A DNA stretch of 12,561 bases from contig CACZPV010000170.1 in assembly GCA_902783065.1 (NCBI GenBank), forward strand, positions 1 through 12,561, written 5' to 3'. Below, in pieces: positions 5,802 to 12,561 of the stretch. The stretch's first letter is position 1. The number at the start of each line of letters is the position of its first letter. Source of the DNA: an uncultured Ruminococcus sp. GTDB taxonomy: Bacteria; Bacillota; Clostridia; Oscillospirales; Acutalibacteraceae. The notes beneath the pieces were generated by a model. The model worked only from the letters and a program-made list of their open reading frames with translations, did no database searches and was not told where the DNA came from. Both the position numbers and the translations under genes were made by a program.

Positions 5802-7724
5802 TTATGATAACTCAAATGCCCCTGTATAAAGCTGGTGATATTTGCCTTTCTGAGCAATCAGCTGGTCATGAGTTCCTCGTTCGATAATTTTTCCAAGTTC
5901 CAGCACCATTATAACATCTGAGTTCTGTACAGTGCTCAGACGATGCGCTATTATAAATACAGTTCTGCCATACATCAGTCCGTCCATTCCCTTTTGTACA
6001 AGTGCTTCGGTTCTTGTATCTATGCTTGATGTAGCTTCGTCAAGTATCATTACGGGGGGATCAGCAACTGCCGCTCTGGCAATTGATATCAGCTGACACT
6101 GTCCCTGTGAAAGCTGGCCGCCGTCACCTGTAATCATGGTTTCATAACCGTCCGGCAGCATAGAAATGAAATCATGTGCATTGGCTAATTTAGCAGCAGC
6201 AATACATTCCTCATCTGTTGCATCCAGTTTTCCGTAACGGATATTTTCCATAACCGTTCCCGTAAACAAATGAACATCCTGCAAAACTATGCCAAGGGAT
6301 TTTCTCAGGTCAGTCTTTTTTATCTTATTGATATTAATATCATCATAGCGGATTTTTCCGTCTGCAATATCGTAGAAGCGGTTTATAAGATTTGTAATTG
6401 TTGTTTTACCTGCGCCTGTTGCACCAACAAATGCAACCTTCTGACCCTTATCTGCATACAGTGAAACATCATGTAAAACCAGTTTTTCATCTGTATAGCC
6501 AAAATCAACTTCCTTCATCACAATATTGCCATTGAGCTTTGTGTAAGTAACTGTTCCATCTCCGTGAGGATGCTTCCATGCCCACATTTCAGTGCGCTCA
6601 TCTGCCTCAACGATGTTATTATCCTTATCGTATTTTGCATTAACAAGCGTAACATATCCTTCGTCATGCTCGCTTTCCTCGTCCATCAATTCAAAAATTC
6701 TTTCTGCACCAGCCAAAGCCATGATCACTGCATTCAACTGCTGAGAAATCTCGCTGAACGGACGGGAAAAATTCTTCGAAAGCTGCAGGAAAGATGCAAT
6801 AATTCCTGCTGTGATCGGACTTAATCCGAAAATTGACAGCGCACCGCCCACAATAGCAATAAGCACATACTGTAAATTGCCAAGATTGTTCATAATAGGC
6901 ATCAAAATATTGGCATATGTATTGGCAGCAGTAGCACTTTTACAAAGTGCTTCATTTTTTTTGTCAAATTCCTTTTTTGATGCTCCCTCATGACAAAAAA
7001 CCTTTACAACTTTCTGACCGTTGATCATTTCCTCGATATAACCGTTGACTTCTCCCAGTTCTTTTTGCTGAGCAATAAAGTTAACTGCACTTCCGGCGGC
7101 AATTCTTCCGGTTATTGCCAGCATAATGCCAACAAAAACAAGTACAAATAATGTCAGATATAAGTTCATTGTAATCATTGCAACAAAAACTGTTATGATA
7201 GTGATTGCAGATGAAAACATCTGTGGAAGGCTTATTGACATCATCTGGCGCAAAGTATCAATATCGTTGGTATAACGGCTCATGATATCTCCGTGGGAAT
7301 GTGTGTCAAAATATCTGATCGGAAGTGTCTGCATATGCGCAAAAAGTTCATCACGGATTTTTTTCTGTATTCCCTGAGAGATGCTTACCATAATCCGGTT
7401 GTATGCAAGACCTGACAAAGCGCCGATGAGAAGTATTCCACCAACAGTAAGTATCATAATCAACAGGTTGGTAAAATCAGGATTTTGCTGTCCCATCAGA
7501 GGTGTGATATAATTATCAATCAATATCTGAATAAACATAGCACTCAGCGCACTTGCACCGGCGCTTATAACAATACACACCAATACGCATACAACCCTGA
7601 ATGTATACCCCTTCAGATAACTAAGCAGTCTTTTGATTACCTTTCCGGGATTTTTAAGGCGGGGAACTTTTTTCATATCCGGCATATTTTTTGTCTGTTT
7701 TTTCTTATCAGTCAATGTCGTCAC
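5802..7724 (-). CDS. ABC exporter half-transporter carrying the catalytic site (second subunit)
   Basis: This 640-residue protein has a fused transmembrane domain (about 40-330, six helices) and nucleotide-binding domain (about 400-640). Its ATPase motifs are canonical except one: Walker A GATGAGKT 434-441, Walker B with D562 and catalytic E563, and H-loop H594, but a degenerate signature LSQGQ at 538-542. It therefore supplies the catalytic Walker side and pairs with the upstream subunit, which has the good signature. A charged insert at about 350-395 (with WAWKHPHGDG) is typical of this subfamily. The reading frame overlaps the upstream gene by 17 nt. The start is GTG at 7724 or TTG three codons later, with AAGGG just upstream, implying translational coupling. 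It is the last gene of the MarR operon. Substrate is unknown; a drug or toxic metabolite is likely. Confidence 0.93.
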   Translation of the reverse strand: MTTLTDKKKQTKNMPDMKKVPRLKNPGKVIKRLLSYLKGYTFRVVCVLVCIVISAGASALSAMFIQILIDNYITPLMGQQNPDFTNLLIMILTVGGILLIGALSGLAYNRIMVSISQGIQKKIRDELFAHMQTLPIRYFDTHSHGDIMSRYTNDIDTLRQMMSISLPQMFSSAITIITVFVAMITMNLYLTLFVLVFVGIMLAITGRIAAGSAVNFIAQQKELGEVNGYIEEMINGQKVVKVFCHEGASKKEFDKKNEALCKSATAANTYANILMPIMNNLGNLQYVLIAIVGGALSIFGLSPITAGIIASFLQLSKNFSRPFSEISQQLNAVIMALAGAERIFELMDEESEHDEGYVTLVNAKYDKDNNIVEADERTEMWAWKHPHGDGTVTYTKLNGNIVMKEVDFGYTDEKLVLHDVSLYADKGQKVAFVGATGAGKTTITNLINRFYDIADGKIRYDDININKIKKTDLRKSLGIVLQDVHLFTGTVMENIRYGKLDATDEECIAAAKLANAHDFISMLPDGYETMITGDGGQLSQGQCQLISIARAAVADPPVMILDEATSSIDTRTEALVQKGMDGLMYGRTVFIIAHRLSTVQNSDVIMVLELGKIIERGTHDQLIAQKGKYHQLYTGAFELS

Positions 7725-9441
7725 TTCCCTTCTGCTGCGAATAATATACTTCCTGATAGATTTTATTTGACTTTAACAGCTCCTCATGCTTTCCTACAGC
7801 ATTGATTCTGCCCTTGTCCATAATAATAATCTTGTCTGCTTCCTGAACGGAAGAAATACGCTGAGCAATAATAATCTTGGTAGTATCAGGAATTTCTTTA
7901 AGGAATGCCTGACGAATCATCTTGTCGGTTTTCGTATCGACAGCGCTTGTTGAATCATCCAGAATCAGAATCTTTGGTTTTTTCAGCAATGCACGGGCGA
8001 TGCACAGACGCTGACGCTGTCCGCCTGAAACATTAGTGCCCCCCTGTTCGATATATGTATTGTATTTATCAGGCATACGTTCAATAAAGTCGGCAGCTTG
8101 TGCCAGACGACAGACTCTTTCAAGCTCTTCATCAGAAGCATCCGCATTACCCCATCTGAGGTTTTCCGCAATTGTCCCTGAAAATAAAACGTTCTTTTGC
8201 AGCACCATAGCCACGCTGTCACGAATAACCTCAATATCATAATCCCGGACATCTTCACCTCCAACAAAAACTTTGCCGCTTGTTGTGTCATAAAGACGTG
8301 GTATCAGCTGCACCAGGCTTGATTTGGAAGAACCTGTTCCTCCGATAATACCGATGGTTTCACCTGATTTGATTTTAAGGCTGATATCGTTCAGACACAG
8401 CTTATTCTTATCCTTTGCATAACTAAAAGAAACATGATCAAAAACAATACTGCCGTCTTTTACATCTTTCAACGCTTTTTCATTGTTTATAAGATCTACT
8501 TCTTCTGACAGAACCTCTGCAACACGATCACCGGAAGCCTTTGAAATTGCCACGATTACCATAATCATTGACAGAAACATCAGACTCATAAGTATCTGGA
8601 ATACGTATGTCATCATGCTGATAAGTTCTCCTGTTGTCATGCTCCCTCCAACGATCTGGTGAGAAGCAATCCAGGAGATAATGAGAATACAGCTATATAC
8701 GCTGATCTGCATTACAGGCATATTAAAGGCAACGATTTTTTCTGCTTTTGTAAAATCTTTATAAATCAGACCTGAGATTCTGCCGAACTTTTCCACCTCG
8801 TGTTCCTCCCGTACAAAGGATTTCACAACTCTTATCCCGTGAAGGTTTTCCTGTACAATATTATTCAGTTTATCATAGGTTTTAAATACTCTGCTGAAAA
8901 TCGGATGAGCAAATTTAATTACCAATCCAAGCGCCAGCGCAATAAATGGAATAAAAGCCACAAATACAAAAGACAGCTGTACATTAACACTGAAAGACAT
9001 AATCATTGCAAAAATCATCATAAACGGAGCACGAACAGCAACACGAATAATCATCTGATAAGCATTCTGAATATTAGTAATATCTGTTGTCAGACGGGTT
9101 ACAAGGCTGGATGTCGAAAACTTATCAATATTGGAAAAAGAGTATTCCTGTATTTTGTAGAAAAGGTCATGTCTTAGATTTTTTGCAAATCCGGCGCTAG
9201 CCATTGCCGCATATTTTCCCGACAAAGCACCGAATACAAGAGCTGCAAAGGCAACTGCTGCAAGAATAAGTCCGGTTTTCCAAATAAAATCCATATCACC
9301 CTTGTTGACGCCGTCATCGATAAGCCTTGCCATCAGGAATGGCAGAAGCACCTCCATAATAACTTCAAGGGTCACAAAAATTGGCGCCAGTATTGATGGA
9401 AAACGATATTCCCTGATACTTTTAGCCAGTATTTTTATCAT
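7708..9441 (-). CDS. ABC exporter half-transporter with degenerate ATP site (first subunit)
   Basis: This 577-residue type IV ABC half-exporter has six transmembrane helices in about 15-300 and a nucleotide-binding domain in 330-570. The ATP site is degenerate. Walker A reads GGTGSSKS (367-374), with S372 where glycine is usual. Walker B ends D495-D496, so the catalytic Glu is Asp. The H-loop residue is Q527 (IIAQR) instead of His. The signature VSGGQ (471-475) is good and should complete the active site of the partner subunit. This matches asymmetric heterodimers such as TM287/288, BmrCD and LmrCD. An AGGGAGG site 8-10 nt upstream fixes the ATG. It lies 37 nt downstream of the MarR gene, which probably represses both subunits. 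Confidence 0.93.
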   Translation of the reverse strand: MIKILAKSIREYRFPSILAPIFVTLEVIMEVLLPFLMARLIDDGVNKGDMDFIWKTGLILAAVAFAALVFGALSGKYAAMASAGFAKNLRHDLFYKIQEYSFSNIDKFSTSSLVTRLTTDITNIQNAYQMIIRVAVRAPFMMIFAMIMSFSVNVQLSFVFVAFIPFIALALGLVIKFAHPIFSRVFKTYDKLNNIVQENLHGIRVVKSFVREEHEVEKFGRISGLIYKDFTKAEKIVAFNMPVMQISVYSCILIISWIASHQIVGGSMTTGELISMMTYVFQILMSLMFLSMIMVIVAISKASGDRVAEVLSEEVDLINNEKALKDVKDGSIVFDHVSFSYAKDKNKLCLNDISLKIKSGETIGIIGGTGSSKSSLVQLIPRLYDTTSGKVFVGGEDVRDYDIEVIRDSVAMVLQKNVLFSGTIAENLRWGNADASDEELERVCRLAQAADFIERMPDKYNTYIEQGGTNVSGGQRQRLCIARALLKKPKILILDDSTSAVDTKTDKMIRQAFLKEIPDTTKIIIAQRISSVQEADKIIIMDKGRINAVGKHEELLKSNKIYQEVYYSQQKGSDDID

Positions 9442-9478
9442 ATTTAATTACCTCCCTCCGAAAACAGCTGAATGACAG

Positions 9479-9913
9479 CTAATTTTCTATATTACTTTTA
9501 ATTTTATTGAGAATTGTCAGAAAAGTATCAATTTCCTCGTTACTAAGACCGCTGCGAAGAACAGCCTCTCCTTCGTCAATTTTTTTCATTGCCCTGTTAA
9601 AATACTCCCATGCCTTATCAGTGAGAGTGAGTTTTTTAAGTCTTGCATCATATTCCACGCTTTCCCGGTTAATATAACCTTTTTTCTCCATAAGCTGAAG
9701 GATACCCGAAACAGTAGAACGTCTTATCATGAATTTTTTTTCAATATCTTTCTGAAAGATATCTTTATCTATGTTTTCAGCAAGATAGCCGATGATCCAG
9801 CCGTTTTTATTAGTGATCTCGTCATCTTCGGCAATACATTCTTCACTTTTGTAGTTTCTTTTCATTATGTTATTTACCTTGCTGATCTCCATACCCAAAT
9901 ATTTGTCATACAT
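9479..9913 (-). CDS. MarR-family transcriptional regulator
   Basis: This winged-helix DNA-binding protein probably represses its own operon and responds to an exporter substrate. I start it at the ATG at 9913 (144 residues, MYDKYLG...), because GGGGAGGTGAT, a near-complete match to the 16S anti-SD, ends 5 nt upstream. The open frame continues upstream to a TTG at 10003, but the 30 extra residues have no ribosome binding site and poor protein character. The recognition helix is about 64-78 (RRSTVSGILQLMEKK), and the wing carries D89-A90-R91, the usual MarR DxR. A dimerisation helix follows at the C-terminus. It is the first gene of a MarR-ABC-ABC operon, a common clostridial arrangement. Effector unknown. 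Confidence 0.9.
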   Translation of the reverse strand: MYDKYLGMEISKVNNIMKRNYKSEECIAEDDEITNKNGWIIGYLAENIDKDIFQKDIEKKFMIRRSTVSGILQLMEKKGYINRESVEYDARLKKLTLTDKAWEYFNRAMKKIDEGEAVLRSGLSNEEIDTFLTILNKIKSNIEN

Positions 9914-10018
9914 CGATATCACCTCCCCGTACAGGCACATAAATGTTTTATCTGAATTATAAATCCAGACAGCCCATACCTGCATTGATTTTATGTCTGA
10001 CAATAAAAAATAAGCTTC

Positions 10019-10044
10019 CTGACAATCCGGAACCGGACTGTCAG
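10019..10044 (-). promoter_or_regulatory. hairpin in the MarR operon leader
   Basis: CTGACA (10019-10024) pairs with TGTCAG (10039-10044) and TCCGG with CCGGA inside, with one mismatch. On the transcribed (-) strand it is followed by GAAGCTTATTTTTT, so the T-run begins about 9 nt after the stem, too far for a standard terminator. The TTGTCAG at the stem's 3' side recurs just downstream (9997-10003), so the 5' arm has two possible partners. It sits in a leader of about 150 nt and may be an attenuator. Confidence 0.4.
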
Positions 10045-10048
10045 CAAA

Positions 10049-10059
10049 CTAATTGTTAG
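10049..10059. promoter_or_regulatory. possible MarR operator palindrome
   Basis: CTAATTGTTAG is a short dyad (CTAA/TTAG) at the predicted start point of the MarR transcript, where a repressor would block initiation. The arms are only 4 bp and do not extend, so this is a position-based guess. Confidence 0.25.
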
Positions 10060-10068
10060 CACACTTAC

Positions 10069-10097
10069 ATTCTATCATGATAAAAGCAACTTGTCAA
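10069..10097 (-). promoter_or_regulatory. promoter of the MarR-ABC operon
   Basis: Read on the - strand: TTGACA (10097-10092), a 17-bp spacer, then TAGAAT (10074-10069) with a TGA extended -10. Transcription should start near 10062, leaving a leader of about 150 nt before the MarR ATG. No competing promoter of similar quality is visible closer to the gene. Confidence 0.8.
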
Positions 10098-10127
10098 CAA
10101 GCACCGGCATGCTTCCGTATTTACTCT

Positions 10128-10161
10128 GGGGGAAACCCTTTCCTAAAAAAACTGAACTATA
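10128..10161 (-). repeat. second-family repeat fragment (inverted copy of 5348-5410)
   Basis: GGGGGAAACCCT (10128-10139), TTTCCTAAAAAA (10139-10150) and AACTATA (10155-10161) are reverse complements of segments in 5348-5410. No ORF or promoter is seen in it. It abuts the GC-hairpin repeats that start at about 10199, so this gap may be a stack of decayed elements. Confidence 0.5.
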
Positions 10162-10198
10162 ATTTTTATAATTCAAGTTTACCATGAATCAGTAATAG

Positions 10199-10337
10199 CA
10201 GACGACTGTAATTTTGTTGAAACTATGTTTAGCTGTGGGTATTAAAGCGACAGCGGCGGCACGCCGCCAGACGACTGATATAATTGTTTTAGCCTAAATG
10301 GCTGCGGGTATTAGTAAGGGACCGGCGGCTCGCCGGT
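10199..10337 (+). repeat. two tandem degenerate copies of a 69-nt GC-hairpin repeat
   Basis: Copy A (10199-10268) and copy B (10268-10337) both start CAGACGACTG, pass through a GTGGGTATTA or GCGGGTATTA segment, and end in a GC-rich hairpin: GGCGG/CCGCC at 10255-10268 and ACCGGCG/CGCCGGT at 10321-10337. Copy B also has a small AGCC/GGCT stem at 10291-10303. The copies differ at many sites, so the duplication is old or the units inserted separately. There is no coding potential. Confidence 0.7.
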
Positions 10338-10353
10338 TGGTGAGGGTCCAGCG
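10270..10353 (+). repeat. left arm of an 84-bp inverted repeat around the two-component genes
   Basis: This segment matches the reverse complement of 12442-12525 at 81 of 84 positions; mismatches are at 10321, 10342 and 10350. The first 51 bp are identical. It contains copy B of the tandem repeat plus its flank up to AGGGTCC. It ends 13 bp before the -35 of the response regulator gene. Confidence 0.85.
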
Positions 10354-10365
10354 TCACGCCGGCAA

Positions 10366-10394
10366 TTGTAATTAAACGGGGAGTGTGGTATAAT
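10366..10394 (+). promoter_or_regulatory. promoter of the two-component operon
   Basis: TTGTAA (10366-10371), 17 bp, TATAAT (10389-10394) with a TGG extended -10. Transcription should start near 10401, a short 25-nt leader before the ATG. It lies just inside the left inverted-repeat arm. Confidence 0.7.
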
Positions 10395-10425
10395 AAGAAA
10401 AAATAAATGCCGGGACGGTGAAGGT

Positions 10426-11145
10426 ATGGCTGTTAAAATCGCAGTCTGCGATGATGAAAAGATTTTCTGCGATCAGATCACAAAATTTTTAAAGGATATC
10501 TTCAATGAACACTCAGTTGAATATACCATTGATTGCTTTTTGACCGGAGAGGCACTTTGCAGTGCCATGGCACATGACCCGTTTGATCTGATATTTCTGG
10601 ATATCGAACTGGCTTCAATGAACGGGGTGGAAGTCGGTACATATATCCGTGAACATCTGAAAAACGAGATTGTACAAATTGCATATATTTCCTCTCAAAC
10701 AAAGTATTCCATGCAGTTGTTTGAATCACGTCCGATTAATTTTCTGGTCAAACCTATCAGCTATGACGCACTTGAAAGTCTGATCAAAAAATATTTGCTT
10801 ATTACCGCAACCGAGAGTAAAATTTTTGTATTTAAATATAACAGGGAATATCAGAAAATACCTCTGTCAGACATAATATATCTGACAAGCTGCGGAAAAA
10901 AGGTAACTGTCATTACCACAAATGCAGAATATGAATTTTACGATACTCTTAGTCATGCGGCTAAAGCACTTGACAGTGACCGCTTTTTCTTTGTGCATAA
11001 ATCATTTATTGTCAATTACCGTTATATCAAAAAATATAAATTCACAGAAATAATAATGACAAACGGTGCAGCAATTCCAATCAGCCGATCACATCAACAT
11101 ACCGTACGTCTGAAATTTATGGAATTAAAAAACAAGGAGATGTAA
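10426..11145 (+). CDS. LytTR-family response regulator (AgrA-like)
   Basis: This cytoplasmic transcription factor has 239 residues. The receiver domain (1-122) has the acidic pocket D9-D10, the phospho-acceptor D59 (IFLDIEL), S89/S90 in the Thr/Ser position and K109 in VKP. The LytTR DNA-binding domain (about 130-235) has the conserved FVHKSFIVNYRYIKK segment at 189-204. Such regulators bind paired direct repeats and usually control peptide quorum sensing, bacteriocin or wall functions. GGTGA (10417-10421) is the ribosome binding site for ATG 10426, somewhat close. The kinase follows after 2 nt. No clear LytTR direct-repeat site was found at its own promoter, so its target may be elsewhere. 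Confidence 0.93.
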   Translation: MAVKIAVCDDEKIFCDQITKFLKDIFNEHSVEYTIDCFLTGEALCSAMAHDPFDLIFLDIELASMNGVEVGTYIREHLKNEIVQIAYISSQTKYSMQLFESRPINFLVKPISYDALESLIKKYLLITATESKIFVFKYNREYQKIPLSDIIYLTSCGKKVTVITTNAEYEFYDTLSHAAKALDSDRFFFVHKSFIVNYRYIKKYKFTEIIMTNGAAIPISRSHQHTVRLKFMELKNKEM

Positions 11146-11147
11146 AT

Positions 11148-12419
11148 ATGGACGTTTATCATCTTGTCTTTCTGTTGACAAACGTGTTTGACAGCTTCGT
11201 TATTATGAAATTTATGCAGATTTTCTTTCCGCCTGAAACTGTAAACTCTAAAACATCTGCCGTTGTCTATACCATAAGATACTTTGTTGTTTGTTTTTTC
11301 GGCATATTTGTACCATATCCCGCTGTTTCACTGATTGTTTCACTGGCTTCACTGCTGTTGATCACTTTATCTTATAATGCAAAAATGTCCCGAAAAATCA
11401 TTGCAGCAATTTCAGCTTATATAACCATGTTTACTTCGGAACTGATTGTAGCAGCGGTTATCGGAATCAGTGATTTTTCTCCACTTGTCAAAACGGAATC
11501 AGGCAACAGCTTTTGTATGATACTGTCAGAACTGATAGCACTCGTAATGATAACAATTTTTCGCAATTTTAAACATACAGGAAATGATATGCCTGTATCA
11601 TGGACATTTTTCTTTGCTGCTTTGCCGGTTTCTGTAATAACGGTCTGTCTGGAAATACAGATTTTCATGCAGAAGGATATAAGTGATATTACCTATGCAT
11701 TGTCGATGATCTGCGTTTTAATGCTCAATTTTATAATATTTTATATGTATGATTCAATTTCAAAATCATTCAAAGAAAAAATGCAGTCTGAACTGGCAAA
11801 ACGTGAAACTGCATATTACCATCATCAGGCTGAACTGATCTGCCGTAATTCTGAAGACCTGAAACATTTTCGGCATGATATGAAAAACCGTCTTATTGCT
11901 TTGCAGCAGCTAATGATACAGCAAAAAAACGAAGAAGCGATGCAATATCTGTCAAATGTAACAGAAAAGCTGACAACTATAAAGCTGTTCAGTGAAACAG
12001 GCAACCTTGCAGCCGATAGTATTCTTAACTATAAGCTGACCCACGCAGCAGAAGCAGATATACAGATAAAAGCAGAAATTCTGCTGCCGAAAGACATCAG
12101 CATAGAACAGGACGATATGTTTATTATATTTGGCAATCTGCTGGACAATGCGATTGAATCATGCGAAAAGGTCATGGATAACAAGTTTATTCATCTGACA
12201 ACACGCTATGAGCAGGGAACAATCTTCATTTTGCTGAAAAACAGCTGCAACGGAAAAATTAATAAAAACGGAGAACAATTTATCAGCGACAAACCCAATC
12301 CTCAAATGCATGGAATAGGACTGCAAAGTATCAGAACAGCTGTCAGTAAATACAACGGAGAAATGAAGATTCAATATAACAACACAGTATTTGAAACAAG
12401 CATACTATTGTTTGTCTGA
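11148..12419 (+). CDS. AgrC-like GHKL sensor histidine kinase
   Basis: This membrane sensor has 423 residues. The N-terminal 200 hold about six or seven hydrophobic helices (approximate spans 5-27, 38-57, 58-76, 84-108, 121-139, 149-171, 180-200). A polar helical linker at 201-235 leads to the H-box, with phospho-acceptor H243 in HFRHDMKN. The GHKL ATPase domain shows the N-box NLLDNAIE (330-337) and a short G-box HGIGL (388-392). These are hallmarks of the AgrC/ComD class that senses secreted peptides. AAGGAGA lies 7 nt upstream, overlapping the end of the regulator gene, so the two are co-translated. No AgrB, AgrD or GG-leader peptide gene is in the window; the signal gene may be outside or the pair may be an orphan. 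Confidence 0.92.
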   Translation: MDVYHLVFLLTNVFDSFVIMKFMQIFFPPETVNSKTSAVVYTIRYFVVCFFGIFVPYPAVSLIVSLASLLLITLSYNAKMSRKIIAAISAYITMFTSELIVAAVIGISDFSPLVKTESGNSFCMILSELIALVMITIFRNFKHTGNDMPVSWTFFFAALPVSVITVCLEIQIFMQKDISDITYALSMICVLMLNFIIFYMYDSISKSFKEKMQSELAKRETAYYHHQAELICRNSEDLKHFRHDMKNRLIALQQLMIQQKNEEAMQYLSNVTEKLTTIKLFSETGNLAADSILNYKLTHAAEADIQIKAEILLPKDISIEQDDMFIIFGNLLDNAIESCEKVMDNKFIHLTTRYEQGTIFILLKNSCNGKINKNGEQFISDKPNPQMHGIGLQSIRTAVSKYNGEMKIQYNNTVFETSILLFV

Positions 12420-12435
12420 TTAATTCTCACAGCCA

Positions 12436-12481
12436 GCGAGCCGCCGGACCCTTACCAACCGGCGAGCCGCCGGACCCTTAC
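12436..12481 (+). repeat. 26-bp tandem duplication within the right repeat
   Basis: GCGAGCCGCCGGACCCTTAC occurs at 12436-12455 and again, identical, at 12462-12481. The left element has only a degenerate second unit (10340-10363), so the duplication here is recent or has been kept identical. The second unit forms the hairpin CCGGCG/CGCCGG (12459-12473). No T-run follows, so this is not a standard terminator for the kinase gene. Confidence 0.8.
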
Positions 12482-12525
12482 TAATACCCGCAGCCATTTA
12501 GGCTAAAACAATTATATCAGTCGTC
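12442..12525 (-). repeat. right arm of the 84-bp inverted repeat
   Basis: Reverse complement of 10270-10353 with 3 mismatches. It begins 23 bp after the kinase stop codon. Beyond it, 12526-12561 is recognisably, though loosely, related to 10161-10198 on the other side, so the whole element is probably longer than 84 bp and runs to or past the window edge. No gene is seen in 12420-12561. Confidence 0.85.
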
Positions 12526-12561
12526 AACTTTCTCGGTTCAGTATAAGTTGAATTATTAAAA

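Noticed and set aside
9914..10003. 30-residue N-terminal extension of the MarR protein starting at TTG.
   Set aside because: No ribosome binding site precedes it, whereas the ATG at 9913 has a near-perfect one; the residues do not resemble MarR.
10191..10355. CRISPR-like array in the repeats before the two-component genes.
   Set aside because: There are only two diverged units with no unique spacers between constant repeats, and no cas genes are present.

Overview
The window looks like chromosome of a low-to-mid G+C Gram-positive anaerobe, most likely a Ruminococcus-type member of the Clostridia (Oscillospiraceae). This rests on strong AGGAGG-type ribosome binding sites, TTGACA/TATAAT promoters (several with an extended TGN -10), the flavour of the proteins, and the short GC-rich intergenic repeats. 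The genus is an inference from remembered protein style, not from a search.

Positions 1-3000 (+ strand) hold a complete preQ1 branch of queuosine biosynthesis: queD, queE, queC and queF. They sit behind a consensus promoter, a probable preQ1-I riboswitch at the very start of the transcript, and a leader of about 380 nt containing an intrinsic terminator. Only the first enzyme (GTP cyclohydrolase I) is missing; it is usually encoded elsewhere. Positions 3200-5480 (+) are a single-gene unit for a cytoplasmic GH13 neopullulanase/cyclomaltodextrinase-like enzyme with its own promoter and terminator. A 57-codon small gene follows at 5590-5763 (+).

Positions 5764-10097 (- strand) form a MarR regulator plus heterodimeric ABC exporter operon. 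It reads leftward from a TTGACA-17-TAGAAT promoter and ends at a hairpin shared with the small gene. The two half-transporters are complementary: one has a degenerate Walker A, Walker B and H-loop but a good signature motif, and the other the reverse. This is the usual design of an asymmetric multidrug-type exporter.

Positions 10366-12419 (+) encode a LytTR response regulator and an AgrC-like GHKL histidine kinase, without a recognisable peptide or AgrB gene in the window. The pair is bracketed by an 84-bp inverted repeat (81/84 identical; 10270-10353 and 12442-12525) belonging to a GC-hairpin dispersed repeat family. The left side also carries a second degenerate tandem copy, and the right side a 26-bp internal duplication.

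I see no tRNA, rRNA, CRISPR array, transposase or phage gene. The least explained material is noncoding: the long que leader, the structured queE-queC spacer, and the repeats around the two-component system.
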